A stretch of 64,000 bases of DNA from Phocaeicola fibrisolvens (GCF_025567125.1 NZ_JAOQJI010000015.1:1-64000), one strand, 5' to 3'; counted from the stretch's first letter, positions 9,674 to 19,495 are shown. The notes: a model not told the origin generated them from the letters alone. Numbers and translations are program-made.

Positions 9674-12600
9674 TTATTTCTTGCGGTTGGCTTCCACCCA
9701 CTTGCGGGCATTGACGAAGGCTTCCATCCACGGAGTAATCTGGTCTTCGTTCTTGCGGTCGAGTGGATAGTAGGCATTTTCCCACGGGAAGCAGGCACGT
9801 TCCAGGTGAGGCATCATAGCCAGATGACGTCCGTCCTGGCTGGCAATGCCGGCCACGCTGTAGTCTGAACCGTTCGGGTTGCCTGGGTATTCGTCGTAAG
9901 AATATTTCAGCACTACGTTGTAGTGGTCTTCCGGATAAGGCAATGAGAACTTACCTTCTCCGTGAGCCACCCAGATACCCAGTTTGGAGCCGCTCAGTGA
10001 ACCGAACATTACACTGCGGTTCATCGGTACGGTCACGCCTAAGAAGGCAGATTCAAACTTGTGGGAATCGTTATGCAGCATCTTTCCTTTCTTCTTGTCT
10101 TCCGGAGTAATCAGTCCCAGTTCCATCATCAGCTGGCAACCGTTGCAGACACCCAGTGAGAGGGTATCCTCGCGGGCATAGAAGTTGTCGAGGGCTGCTT
10201 TGGCTTTCGGGTTGAATAGGAAGCTTCCGGCCCATCCTTTGGCAGAACCCAGCACGTCGGAGTTGGAGAATCCACCACAGTAAACTACCATGTTGATGTC
10301 TTCCAGTGTCTCACGTCCGCTGACCAGGTCGGTCATGGTTACGTCTTTCACGTCGAAGCCAGCCAGATACAGCATGTAAGCCATTTCACGTTCACCGTTG
10401 GTTCCCTTTTCACGAATGATGGCTGCCTTGATACCGCTCGGTGTACGGCGGTTCGGGTCGAGTCCGAATTGTGACAGTTTGCCGGTGAACGACTTGTCGA
10501 ATACGAATTCCAGCGGCTGCTGCTTGTAGTTTTCGAAACGTTTCTTGGCACAGCCGTTCATGCTCTGCTTGCGGTCGAGCAGGTAAGAAGTAGAATACCA
10601 TACATCACGCAAGTAGTCGATGCCGAACTGATAAGTCGCATCGTGGAAGGTAGCCAGGATGTGACGTTCTTCGGTCGGTACACCAATCTTCACGTATCCC
10701 ACACCGGCATCTTCCAGAATCTTCTTGACTTCTGATTTGTGCTTGTCGGCTACCTGAATCACTACACCCGGATTTTCAGCAAACAGAATCTTCACGATGT
10801 CGTCGCACTTAATCTTGTCGAGGTTGATTTCCATACCGCCGTCCACGTTGGCAAAGCACATTTCCAGCAGGGTCGTAATCAGACCACCGGCAGAGATATC
10901 GTGTCCGGCCAGAATCAATCCCTTGTTGACCAGTTCCTGGATGGCCATGAAGGCATCGCGGAAGTATTCCGGATTCTGTACGGTCGGCACGTCGTCGCCC
11001 ACCTTGTTGAGTGACTGTGCAAAGGCAGAACCGCCCAGACGGAGCTGGTCGAAGCTGAAGTCGATATGATAGAAGGTAGATTTCGGTTTGTTGACCATGA
11101 CCGGAGAAACCACTTTCTTGATGTCGGAAACTTCACCACCGGCAGAAACGATGACGGTTCCCGGGCTGATGATTTTTTCTCCGTTCGGATATTTTTGTGT
11201 CATGGACAGAGAGTCCTTTCCGGTCGGTACGTTGATCTGCAGTTCGCAGCAGAAATCAGACAACGCTTTCACAGCCTTGTACAGACGGGCATCTTCCCCT
11301 TCCTGTGAGCGGCAAGGCCACATCCAGTTGGCTGATAAAGAAATGCTGTCCATGCCGTCGGCCAGCGGAGCCCATACCAGGTTGGTCAGTGCTTCGGATA
11401 CGGCCAGTACGGAACCGGCTTCCGGATTGGCCAAGGCAGCCTGCGGAGCGTGTCCCAGTGCAGTAGCGATACCTTTCTCGCCACGGTAGTCGAGGGCTAC
11501 CACACCGCAGTCGCTCAACGGCAACTGCAATTCGCCCTGGCACTGCTGGCGGGCAATCTTACCTGTCACGGAACGGTCTACCTTGTTGGTCAACCAGTCT
11601 TTGCAGGCTACGGCCTCCAGCTGCAGTACGCGGCGCAAATATTCATTCAGTTTGGTGACATCGTAAGAAACGTTTTCATAGTGACGTTCTACGGTCTTGT
11701 CCACCATATATGTTTTCGGAGAAGAACCGAACATCTGGTCTACGGCAAGGTCGAACGGACGTACGCCGTCAGCCTGTTCGAAGGCAAAGCGATGGTCGCC
11801 GGTCGTTTCACCCACCACGTACATCGGGGCACGTTCACGTTCCGCAATCTTGCGTACATGTTCGATGGCCTCGTCTTCAATCAGCAAGCCCATACGTTCC
11901 TGTGATTCGTTGGCGATGATTTCCTTGGCCGACAAGGTTTCGTCGCCGATAGGCAGCTTGTCCATGTGAATCAGACCACCGCAGTCTTCCACCAGCTCAG
12001 ACAGACAGTTTACGTGTCCGGCAGAACCGTGGTCGTGGATAGATACAATCGGGTTCACATCTTCCTCACACAAGGCACGTACCACGTTGTAGGCACGCTT
12101 CTGCATTTCGGCGTTGGCACGCTGGATGGCGTTCAGCTCGATACCAGAAGAGTAGCGTCCGGTATCTACGGAAGATACAGAACCACCTCCCAGACCAATG
12201 CGGTAGTTGTCACCACCGAGTACGACGATTTCGTCACCAGCTTCCGGAGTACCTTTCAGGCAATCACGCTGTGTACCGTAACCTACACCTCCTGCCAGCA
12301 TGATGACTTTGTCGTAAGCATATTTTTCGTTGTTCTCTTCGTGTTCGAAAGTCAGTACAGAACCACAAATCAGCGGCTGTCCGAACTTGTTACCGAAATC
12401 GGAAGCACCATTGGACGCCTTGATCAGAATCTGTTCCGGAGTCTGGTACAACCATTTACGCACCGGCAGAATATTTTCCCAGTCGCGTCCTTCGTCCGTG
12501 CGCGGATAAGAAGTCATGTACACGGCAGTTCCGGCAATCGGCCAGGAACCTTTACCACCACCCATACGGTCGCGGATTTCACCACCGGTACCGGTAGAAG

Positions 12601-13381
12601 CCCCGTTGAACGGTTCTACGGTAGTCGGGAAGTTGTGAGTTTCCGCTTTCAGTGAGATGACGGTCTTGATATCTTTGATAATGAAATAATCAGAAGTAGA
12701 GTGGTCGGCCGGAGCGAATTGTTCTACCACCGGACCTTCGGCGAAGGCCACATTGTCTTTGTAGGCCGAGATAATCTTGTTGGGGTTTTCCTGAGTGGTT
12801 TTCTTGATCATCTGGAACAGAGAAGATTCCATTTCCTGTCCGTCGATGATGAATGTACCGCCGAAAATTTTGTGGCGGCAGTGCTCTGAGTTAATCTGTG
12901 CAAAGCCGAATACTTCCGAGTCGGTCAGCTTGCGGCCCAGGTCTTTTTCCACCTTCAGCAGATAGTCCATTTCTTCGCGTGACAGCGCCAGACCTTCCTT
13001 TTCGTTGTATTCTTCCAGGTTTTCGATGTATATGATAGGCTGCGGTTTGATGTCCACCGTGAAAATGTCCTGATTCAGTCCGTGGTACATACGTTGCAGC
13101 ATCGGGTCATGGTCGGCGTTCTCGTCCTTTACCGGGAAATATTCCTCGATACGGCGGATGCCCGTGAGGCCCATGTTTTGGGTGATTTCTACTGCATTTG
13201 TACTCCAGGGGGTAATCATTTCACGACGTGGACCGATGAACCATCCTTTCAGGTTGTCTTCATTTTCCACAGTAGCGTCGCTGTAAAGCCAGCATAGTTT
13301 CTTGACGTCTTCAGCATTCAGCTCCTGATTGCATTCTGTGGCAATCACACTGTTTGTGGGTGTTCTGAAAAATAGAATCAT
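9674..13381 (-). CDS. purL: phosphoribosylformylglycinamidine synthase
   Basis: A 1235-residue single-chain FGAM synthase, which converts formylglycinamide ribotide, glutamine and ATP to the amidine in purine synthesis. The N-terminal and ATP-grasp-like synthase domains include the glycine-rich GAETHNFPTTVEPF-type segment (here KAETHNFPTTVEPF). The C-terminal class I glutamine amidotransferase has its nucleophile in GVCNGCQL (Cys near 1079) and His/Glu near the end. This is the large form as in E. coli, not the split PurL/PurQ/PurS form. The start fits a -7 box at 13430-13437. It is monocistronic, ending in a strong terminator. Confidence 0.97.
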   Translation of the reverse strand: MILFFRTPTNSVIATECNQELNAEDVKKLCWLYSDATVENEDNLKGWFIGPRREMITPWSTNAVEITQNMGLTGIRRIEEYFPVKDENADHDPMLQRMYHGLNQDIFTVDIKPQPIIYIENLEEYNEKEGLALSREEMDYLLKVEKDLGRKLTDSEVFGFAQINSEHCRHKIFGGTFIIDGQEMESSLFQMIKKTTQENPNKIISAYKDNVAFAEGPVVEQFAPADHSTSDYFIIKDIKTVISLKAETHNFPTTVEPFNGASTGTGGEIRDRMGGGKGSWPIAGTAVYMTSYPRTDEGRDWENILPVRKWLYQTPEQILIKASNGASDFGNKFGQPLICGSVLTFEHEENNEKYAYDKVIMLAGGVGYGTQRDCLKGTPEAGDEIVVLGGDNYRIGLGGGSVSSVDTGRYSSGIELNAIQRANAEMQKRAYNVVRALCEEDVNPIVSIHDHGSAGHVNCLSELVEDCGGLIHMDKLPIGDETLSAKEIIANESQERMGLLIEDEAIEHVRKIAERERAPMYVVGETTGDHRFAFEQADGVRPFDLAVDQMFGSSPKTYMVDKTVERHYENVSYDVTKLNEYLRRVLQLEAVACKDWLTNKVDRSVTGKIARQQCQGELQLPLSDCGVVALDYRGEKGIATALGHAPQAALANPEAGSVLAVSEALTNLVWAPLADGMDSISLSANWMWPCRSQEGEDARLYKAVKALSDFCCELQINVPTGKDSLSMTQKYPNGEKIISPGTVIVSAGGEVSDIKKVVSPVMVNKPKSTFYHIDFSFDQLRLGGSAFAQSLNKVGDDVPTVQNPEYFRDAFMAIQELVNKGLILAGHDISAGGLITTLLEMCFANVDGGMEINLDKIKCDDIVKILFAENPGVVIQVADKHKSEVKKILEDAGVGYVKIGVPTEERHILATFHDATYQFGIDYLRDVWYSTSYLLDRKQSMNGCAKKRFENYKQQPLEFVFDKSFTGKLSQFGLDPNRRTPSGIKAAIIREKGTNGEREMAYMLYLAGFDVKDVTMTDLVSGRETLEDINMVVYCGGFSNSDVLGSAKGWAGSFLFNPKAKAALDNFYAREDTLSLGVCNGCQLMMELGLITPEDKKKGKMLHNDSHKFESAFLGVTVPMNRSVMFGSLSGSKLGIWVAHGEGKFSLPYPEDHYNVVLKYSYDEYPGNPNGSDYSVAGIASQDGRHLAMMPHLERACFPWENAYYPLDRKNEDQITPWMEAFVNARKWVEANRKK

Positions 13382-13429
13382 AGCACTTGTATGTTATAAT
13401 GAATATTCAATGCGCTTTTAAAAGTGGTA

Positions 13430-13437
13430 CAAAGGTA
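13430..13437 (-). promoter_or_regulatory. -7 element of the purL promoter
   Basis: TACCTTTG on the minus strand, an exact TAnnTTTG match, 48 bases upstream of the purL ATG. The -33 region is poorly conserved. Confidence 0.6.
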
Positions 13438-13598
13438 GGGAAAATCCTCGGAATAAACGAAAAAAATAGAAGTAATTGCGTATGTTGCATCGATAGGAAT
13501 TGGCTTTTAACTGGTAGATGGGATGAGGGGTAAGAAGTTTCTTAAAATAGAAAGGTAAGCACGATTGGCTATTAGAAATAAATTGTTATATTTGCATC

Positions 13599-13787
13599 AT
13601 GAGAAAAGAGTTAGGCAAATGGTTTTTAGATATAGCCAAGTATATGACCACTGCTGTGTTACTGACCTCTCTTTTTAACGGGGTGAATGAATGGGCATGG
13701 TATATGTATGGACTTGTAGTCCTTGCCGTATTAGTAACTCTTGTGACAGGACTTACGTTGCTTAAAGATAAGAAGGAGGACAAATAA
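13599..13787 (+). CDS. small membrane protein (DUF6722-like)
   Basis: A 62-residue protein with two hydrophobic helices (about 10-25 and 33-54) and a charged tail DKKEDK. It resembles the short DUF6722 proteins of Bacteroidales. Its stop overlaps the start of a second tiny gene (TAATG), indicating translational coupling. A terminator follows the pair. No function can be named from sequence. Confidence 0.72.
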   Translation: MRKELGKWFLDIAKYMTTAVLLTSLFNGVNEWAWYMYGLVVLAVLVTLVTGLTLLKDKKEDK

Positions 13788-13891
13788 TGGGAGCAATTAT
13801 TGTATCGGTGATGGTGATTGTTATTGCGCTCGTCAGTTTGGCGTATTTTAATTACCAAGACAAGAAAGAAGCGAAAAAGAACATACGATAA
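13787..13891 (+). CDS. 34-residue single-pass membrane miniprotein
   Basis: ATG at 13787 overlaps the stop of the preceding small gene. The product is one hydrophobic helix (GAIIVSVMVIVIALVSLAYF) followed by a charged tail (NYQDKKEAKKNIR). The overlap, the helix-plus-basic-tail design and the terminator 16 bases later support a real two-gene unit. It is below the usual gene-calling length cut-off. Confidence 0.6.
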   Translation: MGAIIVSVMVIVIALVSLAYFNYQDKKEAKKNIR

Positions 13892-13906
13892 ATTGAAAAA
13901 TAAGAA

Positions 13907-13944
13907 AGAAGCTGTTTCAAAACAAATTTGGAACAGCTTCTTTT
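13907..13944 (+). terminator. terminator of the small membrane protein pair
   Basis: Stem AGAAGCTGTT (13907-13916) with AACAGCTTCT (13932-13941), followed by T residues. Confidence 0.75.
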
Positions 13945-14017
13945 GTGATATTAGGTCTATGGGATGGGGGAGGATTTTGTATTCTGTTCTTCGTTTTCAC
14001 ATTCCGCGGAATATGCC

Positions 14018-14025
14018 TATCTTTG
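14018..14025 (+). promoter_or_regulatory. -7 element of the dcuB promoter
   Basis: TATCTTTG matches TAnnTTTG; a TTTT at 13994-13997 is 20 bases upstream in the -33 position. The ATG of the transporter follows after 29 bases. Confidence 0.55.
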
Positions 14026-14054
14026 CGCTTTAAATCAAAAACTGTTTCTATTTT

Positions 14055-15365
14055 ATGTGGTTACAATTACTGTTTGTCTTGTTGGCCATTGTGGTCGGTG
14101 CACGGGTTGGGGGCATCGGATTGGGTGTGTTCGGAGGCCTCGGTCTGGCTGTTCTTACGTTCGTGTTCGGTCTGGAACCGACCGCTCCTCCTATTGATGT
14201 GATGCTGATGATTGTGGCTGTGATTGCAGCGGCGGGTTGCATGCAGGCTGCCGGAGGATTGGATTTGATGGTGAAATGGGCGGAGAAAATCTTGCGCCGC
14301 CATCCTCAGCGTATCACTTTGCTGAGTCCCTTGGTGACTTACCTCTTTACCTTTTTTGCCGGGACGGGGCATGTGGCTTATTCCGTGCTCCCGGTCATTG
14401 CCGAAGTGGCCCGTGAGACGGGTATCCGTCCGGAGCGTCCGATGGGAATTGCCGTTATTGCTTCCCAGCAGGCTATTACCGCCAGTCCCATTTCTGCGGC
14501 TACGGTTGTCCTTTTGAGTATGTTGGCCGGATACGATATTACCTTGTTTGACATACTGAAAATTTCCATTCCCTGCACCTTGGTGGGGGTATTGGCTGGC
14601 GCGCTGTATTCCATGCGGGTGGGCAAGGAACTGGAGGATGACCCTGTCTATCAGGCCCGTTTGAAGTCAGGGGAACTTTCGGGCGCCAATTATTGTACGG
14701 CCGAGGTGCTCCATCCCGGCAAGGCGCTGACTTCTGTATTGTTGTTTCTGGCTGCCACGGTAGGGATTGTGCTGTTTGGTTCTGTCGACAGTTTCCGGCC
14801 GTCGTTTCAAACTTCCGAAGGTGTGGTAATGATGCAGATGGCGCACATCATAGAAGTGCTCATGTTGTCGGTAGCCGCATTGATTCTGCTGCTGACCGGT
14901 ACCAGTGGCATGAAGGCAGCCAAGAGTTCGGTATTCAACGCGGGCATGCAGGCGGTAGTGGCTATCTTTGGTATTGCCTGGATGGGCGATACCTTCATTT
15001 CGGGCAACATTGCGGTGATAAAAGAAGGAATCTTTGGCATGGTGACCGACATGCCCTGGCTTTTCGGGGTGGCTCTGTTCGTCATGTCTATCCTGTTGTT
15101 CAGTCAGGCAGCTACCATTCGTGCCCTGCTTCCTTTGGGTATGGCGTTGGGCATTTCGCCCTACATGCTGATTGCGCTTTTCCCGGCAGTGAACGGATAT
15201 TTCTTTATCCCGAACTATCCGACGGTGGTGGCCGCCATCAATTTCGATACTACGGGCACGACCCGTATCGGAAAGTATGTGCTCAACCATTCGTTTATGA
15301 TGCCGGGACTGATTTCCACTTTTGTGGCCGTAGGGTTGGGCATTCTGGCGGTACTGTTCGTGTAA
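14055..15365 (+). CDS. dcuB: anaerobic C4-dicarboxylate transporter
   Basis: A 436-residue inner membrane carrier of the DcuA/DcuB family with about 10-12 hydrophobic segments. Family signatures include FFAGTGHVAYSVLPVI and IAVIASQQAITASPISAATV. It exchanges fumarate, succinate, malate or aspartate; in fermenting Bacteroides succinate export is the likely main role. It is expressed alone from its own promoter. A 22-bp repeat array follows 58 bases after the stop. DcuA versus DcuB cannot be separated with certainty by eye. Confidence 0.9.
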   Translation: MWLQLLFVLLAIVVGARVGGIGLGVFGGLGLAVLTFVFGLEPTAPPIDVMLMIVAVIAAAGCMQAAGGLDLMVKWAEKILRRHPQRITLLSPLVTYLFTFFAGTGHVAYSVLPVIAEVARETGIRPERPMGIAVIASQQAITASPISAATVVLLSMLAGYDITLFDILKISIPCTLVGVLAGALYSMRVGKELEDDPVYQARLKSGELSGANYCTAEVLHPGKALTSVLLFLAATVGIVLFGSVDSFRPSFQTSEGVVMMQMAHIIEVLMLSVAALILLLTGTSGMKAAKSSVFNAGMQAVVAIFGIAWMGDTFISGNIAVIKEGIFGMVTDMPWLFGVALFVMSILLFSQAATIRALLPLGMALGISPYMLIALFPAVNGYFFIPNYPTVVAAINFDTTGTTRIGKYVLNHSFMMPGLISTFVAVGLGILAVLFV

Positions 15366-15423
15366 AATGCGTTTGTAAACATGAGAATGTAAGGATGTAA
15401 TGTAGGAAACGAACTTGTCAATT

Positions 15424-15511
15424 GTATGTTTCCTTTGCGTGAACCGTATGTTTTTTGACTCAGAACCGTATGTTTCTCTGTCGGGAAACATACGGCTCTG
15501 CCTTGGAAGAC
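15424..15511. repeat. 22-bp tandem array A (four units)
   Basis: GTATGTTT recurs at 15424, 15446 and 15468, exactly 22 bases apart. Each unit ends in GAACC or GAAAC. A fourth, diverged unit (ATACGGCT...GAAGAC) fills 15490-15511. Units show GTTTC/GAAAC dyad symmetry. The array lies between dcuB and the LysE gene. Confidence 0.75.
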
Positions 15512-15641
15512 GTAAAAAATAATTAAAGGCTGATAATTTATTGCTTTGAGCTTTTTCTGATTTGTTCTTTTTCCGTTGCGCATGTAATGATAATCGCATA
15601 AAAATGTAGGTACTTTCGTAAAAAAGTAGCATCTTTGCAGT

Positions 15642-16301
15642 ATGAATTGGATTGAACAGGTTACTATACTTGATTTGTTGCTGAAGGGATTGATTATCGG
15701 CATTGTCGTGTCTGCTCCTTTGGGACCGGTCGGTGTGCTCTGTATTCAGCGTACGTTGAACAAGGGGCGCTGGTTTGGTTTCGTAACAGGAGTTGGGGCG
15801 GCATTAAGCGATATATGTTATGCGTTGATAACCGGATACGGAATGAGTTTCATGGATGAACTGATTCTGAAACATCATATTTTCCTGCAAGTGGTGGGAA
15901 GTATCATGTTGCTGGCATTTGGTATTTATACGTTTCGCAGCAATCCAGTGAAATCTCTTCGTCCGGCTTCGGGCACGCGAGGTACATACTTGCATAATTT
16001 CGTGACGGCTTTTTTTGTCACCCTGTCCAATCCACTCATCATTTTCCTGTTCATCGGTCTGTTTGCCCGTTTCTCGTTCGTGATGCCGGGCAGTCCCATC
16101 GGCTTCCAGCTGGTAGGCTATCTGGCCATTATTACAGGGGCATTGGGCTGGTGGTTCAGCATTACGTATTTCGTTAACAAGGTACGTTCGCGATTTAATT
16201 TGCGCGGCATCTGGGTGCTCAACCGCATCATCGGTGTCGTGGTCATGATAGCGGCGGTGGTAGGAATCGTCCTGGCCATTGCCGGTAAATCTTTTTCTTG
16301 A
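15642..16301 (+). CDS. LysE-family transporter
   Basis: A 219-residue membrane protein with six hydrophobic segments and the LysE N-terminal signature SAPLGPVGVLCIQRTL. The LysE/RhtB family exports amino acids or related compounds; the substrate here is unknown. It is the first gene of a tight four-gene run with DUF4924, rfbD and prfC (gaps of 6, 16 and 2 bases). Confidence 0.9.
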   Translation: MNWIEQVTILDLLLKGLIIGIVVSAPLGPVGVLCIQRTLNKGRWFGFVTGVGAALSDICYALITGYGMSFMDELILKHHIFLQVVGSIMLLAFGIYTFRSNPVKSLRPASGTRGTYLHNFVTAFFVTLSNPLIIFLFIGLFARFSFVMPGSPIGFQLVGYLAIITGALGWWFSITYFVNKVRSRFNLRGIWVLNRIIGVVVMIAAVVGIVLAIAGKSFS

Positions 16302-16307
16302 TAGAAT

Positions 16308-16853
16308 ATGTATATTTCTCAGCAACTTAAAAAAAAGAATATTGCCGAATACCTGTTGTATATGTGGCAGGTGGAGGATTTGATTCGGGCCAATGGCTGC
16401 GATATGGGGAAAATCCGGAAGAACATCATTGAGCCTTATCCGGCTACGGACGAGCAGAAGCAGGAGCTAGCCCGTTGGTATGAAGACTTGATTAATATGA
16501 TGCAGCAGGAGGGAGTGATGGAAAAGGGTCATCTGCAGATTAACAAAAATGTCATTGTCTGGCTGACCGACCTACATCTGCGTCTGTTGCGTTCACCTAA
16601 ATTCCCGTATTATACGGCGGCTTATTACAAGGTATTGCCTTTTATCGTTGAACTGCGAGCCAAAGGGGGCGACAAGGATGTGCCCGAGCTGGAGACTTGC
16701 TTTGATGCCATGTATGGGGTGCTGATGCTGAAATTGCAGAAAAAGGAAATCAGCGAAGGGACGGCCAAGGCAGTGAAAGCCATCAGTGATTTGCTGGCTA
16801 TGCTGGCCGGCTATTATATAAAGGATAAGGAAGGCGATTTGGACTTGGATTAA
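16308..16853 (+). CDS. DUF4924 family protein
   Basis: A 181-residue soluble, mostly helical protein typical of DUF4924 (N-terminus MYISQQLKKKNIAEYLLYMW). It has an acidic tail and no signal peptide or transmembrane segment. Its function is unknown. It is sandwiched between the LysE-type transporter and rfbD with very short gaps. Confidence 0.85.
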   Translation: MYISQQLKKKNIAEYLLYMWQVEDLIRANGCDMGKIRKNIIEPYPATDEQKQELARWYEDLINMMQQEGVMEKGHLQINKNVIVWLTDLHLRLLRSPKFPYYTAAYYKVLPFIVELRAKGGDKDVPELETCFDAMYGVLMLKLQKKEISEGTAKAVKAISDLLAMLAGYYIKDKEGDLDLD

Positions 16854-16869
16854 CACACACATACTGAAA

Positions 16870-17727
16870 ATGAAAAAGATATTGGTGACGGGAGCCAACG
16901 GACAGCTGGGTAGTGAAATGCGTCTGCTGGCAGAAGAGCACAAAGATTTTGAGTATTTTTTTACCGATGTGGCGGAACTCGACATCTGCGATGAAAAGGC
17001 TGTGATGGACTTTGTTTCGGCGCATCAGATTGACGGAATTGTGAATTGTGCGGCTTACACGGCGGTCGATAAGGCGGAGGACAACGTGGAACTTTGCGAC
17101 AAACTGAATCGTGTGGCGCCGGGCTATCTGGCCAAGGCGGTGCAGAGCCGCGGCGGTTGGCTGGTGCAAGTGTCTACGGACTATGTGTTCGACGGAACCG
17201 CTCATATCCCTTATCGGGAAGAAGACACTCCTTGTCCGAATTCCGTGTACGGCTCTACCAAGTTGGGAGGAGAACAGGAGGCCTTGAAGTATTGCCCGAA
17301 TACGATGATTATCCGTACGGCATGGCTGTATTCTAGCTTCGGCAACAATTTTGTGAAGACAATGATTCGGCTGGGGCAGGAGAAAGAGACGCTGGGCGTC
17401 ATTTTCGACCAGATTGGAACACCGACGTATGCACGCGATTTGGCTCAGGCCATCTTTGTGGCATTGGAGAAGGGGATTGTGCCCGGTATTTATCATTTCA
17501 GCAACGAAGGGGTTTGTTCCTGGTATGATTTTACCAAAGCCATTCACCGGTTGGCTGGGATTACCACTTGTCACGTGTTGCCGCTTCACACGGAAGATTA
17601 TTCCACCAAGGCTTGCCGTCCGCACTATTCCGTGCTCGACAAGACGAAGCTGAAGAAGACCTACGGAGTGGAGGTGCCCTACTGGATGGACAGTCTGGCA
17701 GAATGTATTGAAAAATTAAAACAATAA
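16870..17727 (+). CDS. rfbD: dTDP-4-dehydrorhamnose reductase
   Basis: A 285-residue extended-SDR enzyme that reduces dTDP-4-keto-L-rhamnose to dTDP-L-rhamnose with NAD(P)H. Visible are the N-terminal Rossmann motif TGANGQLGSE, the STDYVFDG segment and the catalytic YGSTK (Tyr-x-x-x-Lys). The other rhamnose genes (rfbA, B, C) are not adjacent. The gene sits in a housekeeping operon, 2 bases before prfC. Confidence 0.94.
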   Translation: MKKILVTGANGQLGSEMRLLAEEHKDFEYFFTDVAELDICDEKAVMDFVSAHQIDGIVNCAAYTAVDKAEDNVELCDKLNRVAPGYLAKAVQSRGGWLVQVSTDYVFDGTAHIPYREEDTPCPNSVYGSTKLGGEQEALKYCPNTMIIRTAWLYSSFGNNFVKTMIRLGQEKETLGVIFDQIGTPTYARDLAQAIFVALEKGIVPGIYHFSNEGVCSWYDFTKAIHRLAGITTCHVLPLHTEDYSTKACRPHYSVLDKTKLKKTYGVEVPYWMDSLAECIEKLKQ

Positions 17728-17729
17728 AT

Positions 17730-19301
17730 ATGGCAAATCAGGAAATAGCAAGAAGACGAACATTCGCGATTATCGCGCACCCGGATGCCGGTAAAACCTC
17801 ATTGACGGAAAAGCTGTTGCTTTTCGGTGGGCAGATTCAGGTGGCCGGAGCCGTAAAATCAAACAAAATCAAGAAAACGGCCACGTCCGACTGGATGGAC
17901 ATCGAGAAGCAGCGTGGTATTTCGGTGACTACCTCCGTGATGGAGTTTGACTACCATGACTATAAGATTAATATCCTCGATACACCGGGTCACCAGGATT
18001 TTGCCGAAGATACGTACCGTACGCTGACGGCGGTGGACAGTGTCATCATCGTGGTGGATGGAGCGAAGGGTGTGGAATCGCAGACCCGTAAGCTGATGGA
18101 GGTTTGCCGTATGCGTAACACGCCGGTGATTATCTTCGTGAACAAGATGGACCGTGAGGCCAAGGACCCGTTTGATTTGCTGGATGAACTGGAAGAAGAG
18201 CTGGTTATCAACGTGCGTCCGCTGACGTGGCCGATTGAGAGTGGTCCGCGTTTCAAAGGAGTGTACAACATCTACGAACAGAAGCTGAATCTTTTCCAGC
18301 CGTCCAAGCAGGTGGTGACGGAGAAGGTGGAAGTGGATATCCATACGGAAGACCTGGACAATCATATCGGTACGCCGCTGGCGGACAAGCTGCGCAGCGA
18401 ACTGGAACTGATTGAGGGGGTTTATCCGGAATTCAATGTGGACGATTACCTGAAAGGGGAATTGGCTCCGGTGTTTTTCGGTTCGGCGTTGAACAATTTC
18501 GGTGTGCAGGAATTGCTCGACTGCTTTGTGGAGATTGCGCCGAGTCCGCGTCCGGTGCAGGCAGAGGAACGTATCGTGATGCCAGAAGAGCCCAAGTTCA
18601 CGGGTTTCGTGTTCAAGATTACGGCCAACATCGACCCGAACCATCGTTCGTGTGTGGCTTTTTGCAAGGTATGTTCTGGCAAGTTTACCCGCAACACGCC
18701 GTATCTGCACGTGCGTCACAATAAGACCATGCGTTTTTCTTCACCCACGCAGTTCATGGCCCAGCGCAAGACTACGGTGGATGAGGCCTGGGCAGGCGAT
18801 ATTATCGGTCTGCCGGACAACGGTACGTTCAAGATTGGCGATACGCTGACCGAAGGTGAAATCCTACATTTCAAGGGATTGCCCAGCTTCTCTCCGGAAA
18901 TGTTCAAGTACATCGAGAATGCCGACCCGATGAAGACCAAGCAGTTGAACAAGGGTATCGATCAGCTGATGGACGAAGGTGTGGCACAGCTGTTTGTCAA
19001 CCAATTCAATGGCCGGAAGATTATCGGTACGGTAGGGCAGTTGCAGTTTGAAGTGATTCAGTACCGTCTAGAGAATGAATACAATGCCAAATGCCGTTGG
19101 GAACCGTTGAGCCTCTACAAGGCGTGCTGGATTGAAAGTGACGATCCGGCAGAACTGGAGGCCTTCAAGAAGCGCAAGTACCAGTATATGGCCAAAGACC
19201 GCGACGGACGCGATGTGTTCCTGGCCGACAGCGGTTATGTGCTTCAGATGGCGCAGATGGACTTCAAGCACATCAAGTTCCATTTCACCAGCGAGTTCTA
19301 A
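17730..19301 (+). CDS. prfC: peptide chain release factor 3
   Basis: A 523-residue translational GTPase that removes RF1/RF2 from the ribosome after termination. The G1 motif is AHPDAGKTS, G3 is DTPGHQDF, G4 is NKMD. The EF-G-like C-terminal domains end in FHFTSEF. Length matches the family. It is the last gene of the operon; a strong terminator follows. Confidence 0.97.
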   Translation: MANQEIARRRTFAIIAHPDAGKTSLTEKLLLFGGQIQVAGAVKSNKIKKTATSDWMDIEKQRGISVTTSVMEFDYHDYKINILDTPGHQDFAEDTYRTLTAVDSVIIVVDGAKGVESQTRKLMEVCRMRNTPVIIFVNKMDREAKDPFDLLDELEEELVINVRPLTWPIESGPRFKGVYNIYEQKLNLFQPSKQVVTEKVEVDIHTEDLDNHIGTPLADKLRSELELIEGVYPEFNVDDYLKGELAPVFFGSALNNFGVQELLDCFVEIAPSPRPVQAEERIVMPEEPKFTGFVFKITANIDPNHRSCVAFCKVCSGKFTRNTPYLHVRHNKTMRFSSPTQFMAQRKTTVDEAWAGDIIGLPDNGTFKIGDTLTEGEILHFKGLPSFSPEMFKYIENADPMKTKQLNKGIDQLMDEGVAQLFVNQFNGRKIIGTVGQLQFEVIQYRLENEYNAKCRWEPLSLYKACWIESDDPAELEAFKKRKYQYMAKDRDGRDVFLADSGYVLQMAQMDFKHIKFHFTSEF

Positions 19302-19328
19302 AAAAGAAGATAAGATATAAACATATAA

Positions 19329-19363
19329 AAGGCAGGAAAGTAAACCGCTCTCCTGCCTTTTTT
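19329..19363 (+). terminator. terminator after prfC
   Basis: Stem AAGGCAGGA with TCCTGCCTT, followed by a T-run. Confidence 0.9.
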
Positions 19364-19495
19364 ATATCCCTAAATTGGGATATTTACTGAATGTTCTATT
19401 TTAGTTTTGGCATGTCGGTCAAAATCTGTTTGCGTTTTCCATAAATCGTTTGAATATTTTGTATTTTTTATCCTCTCTATTAATTACTATTAATA

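Noticed and set aside
13586..13858. 90-residue minus-strand frame opposite the tiny membrane proteins
   Set aside because: The plus-strand pair has overlap, helices and a terminator in the right place; the minus-strand frame has none of these.
14667..15632. 321-residue minus-strand frame antisense to dcuB
   Set aside because: Shadow of the carrier gene: its composition is dominated by His, Gln and Arg, with no promoter or domain.
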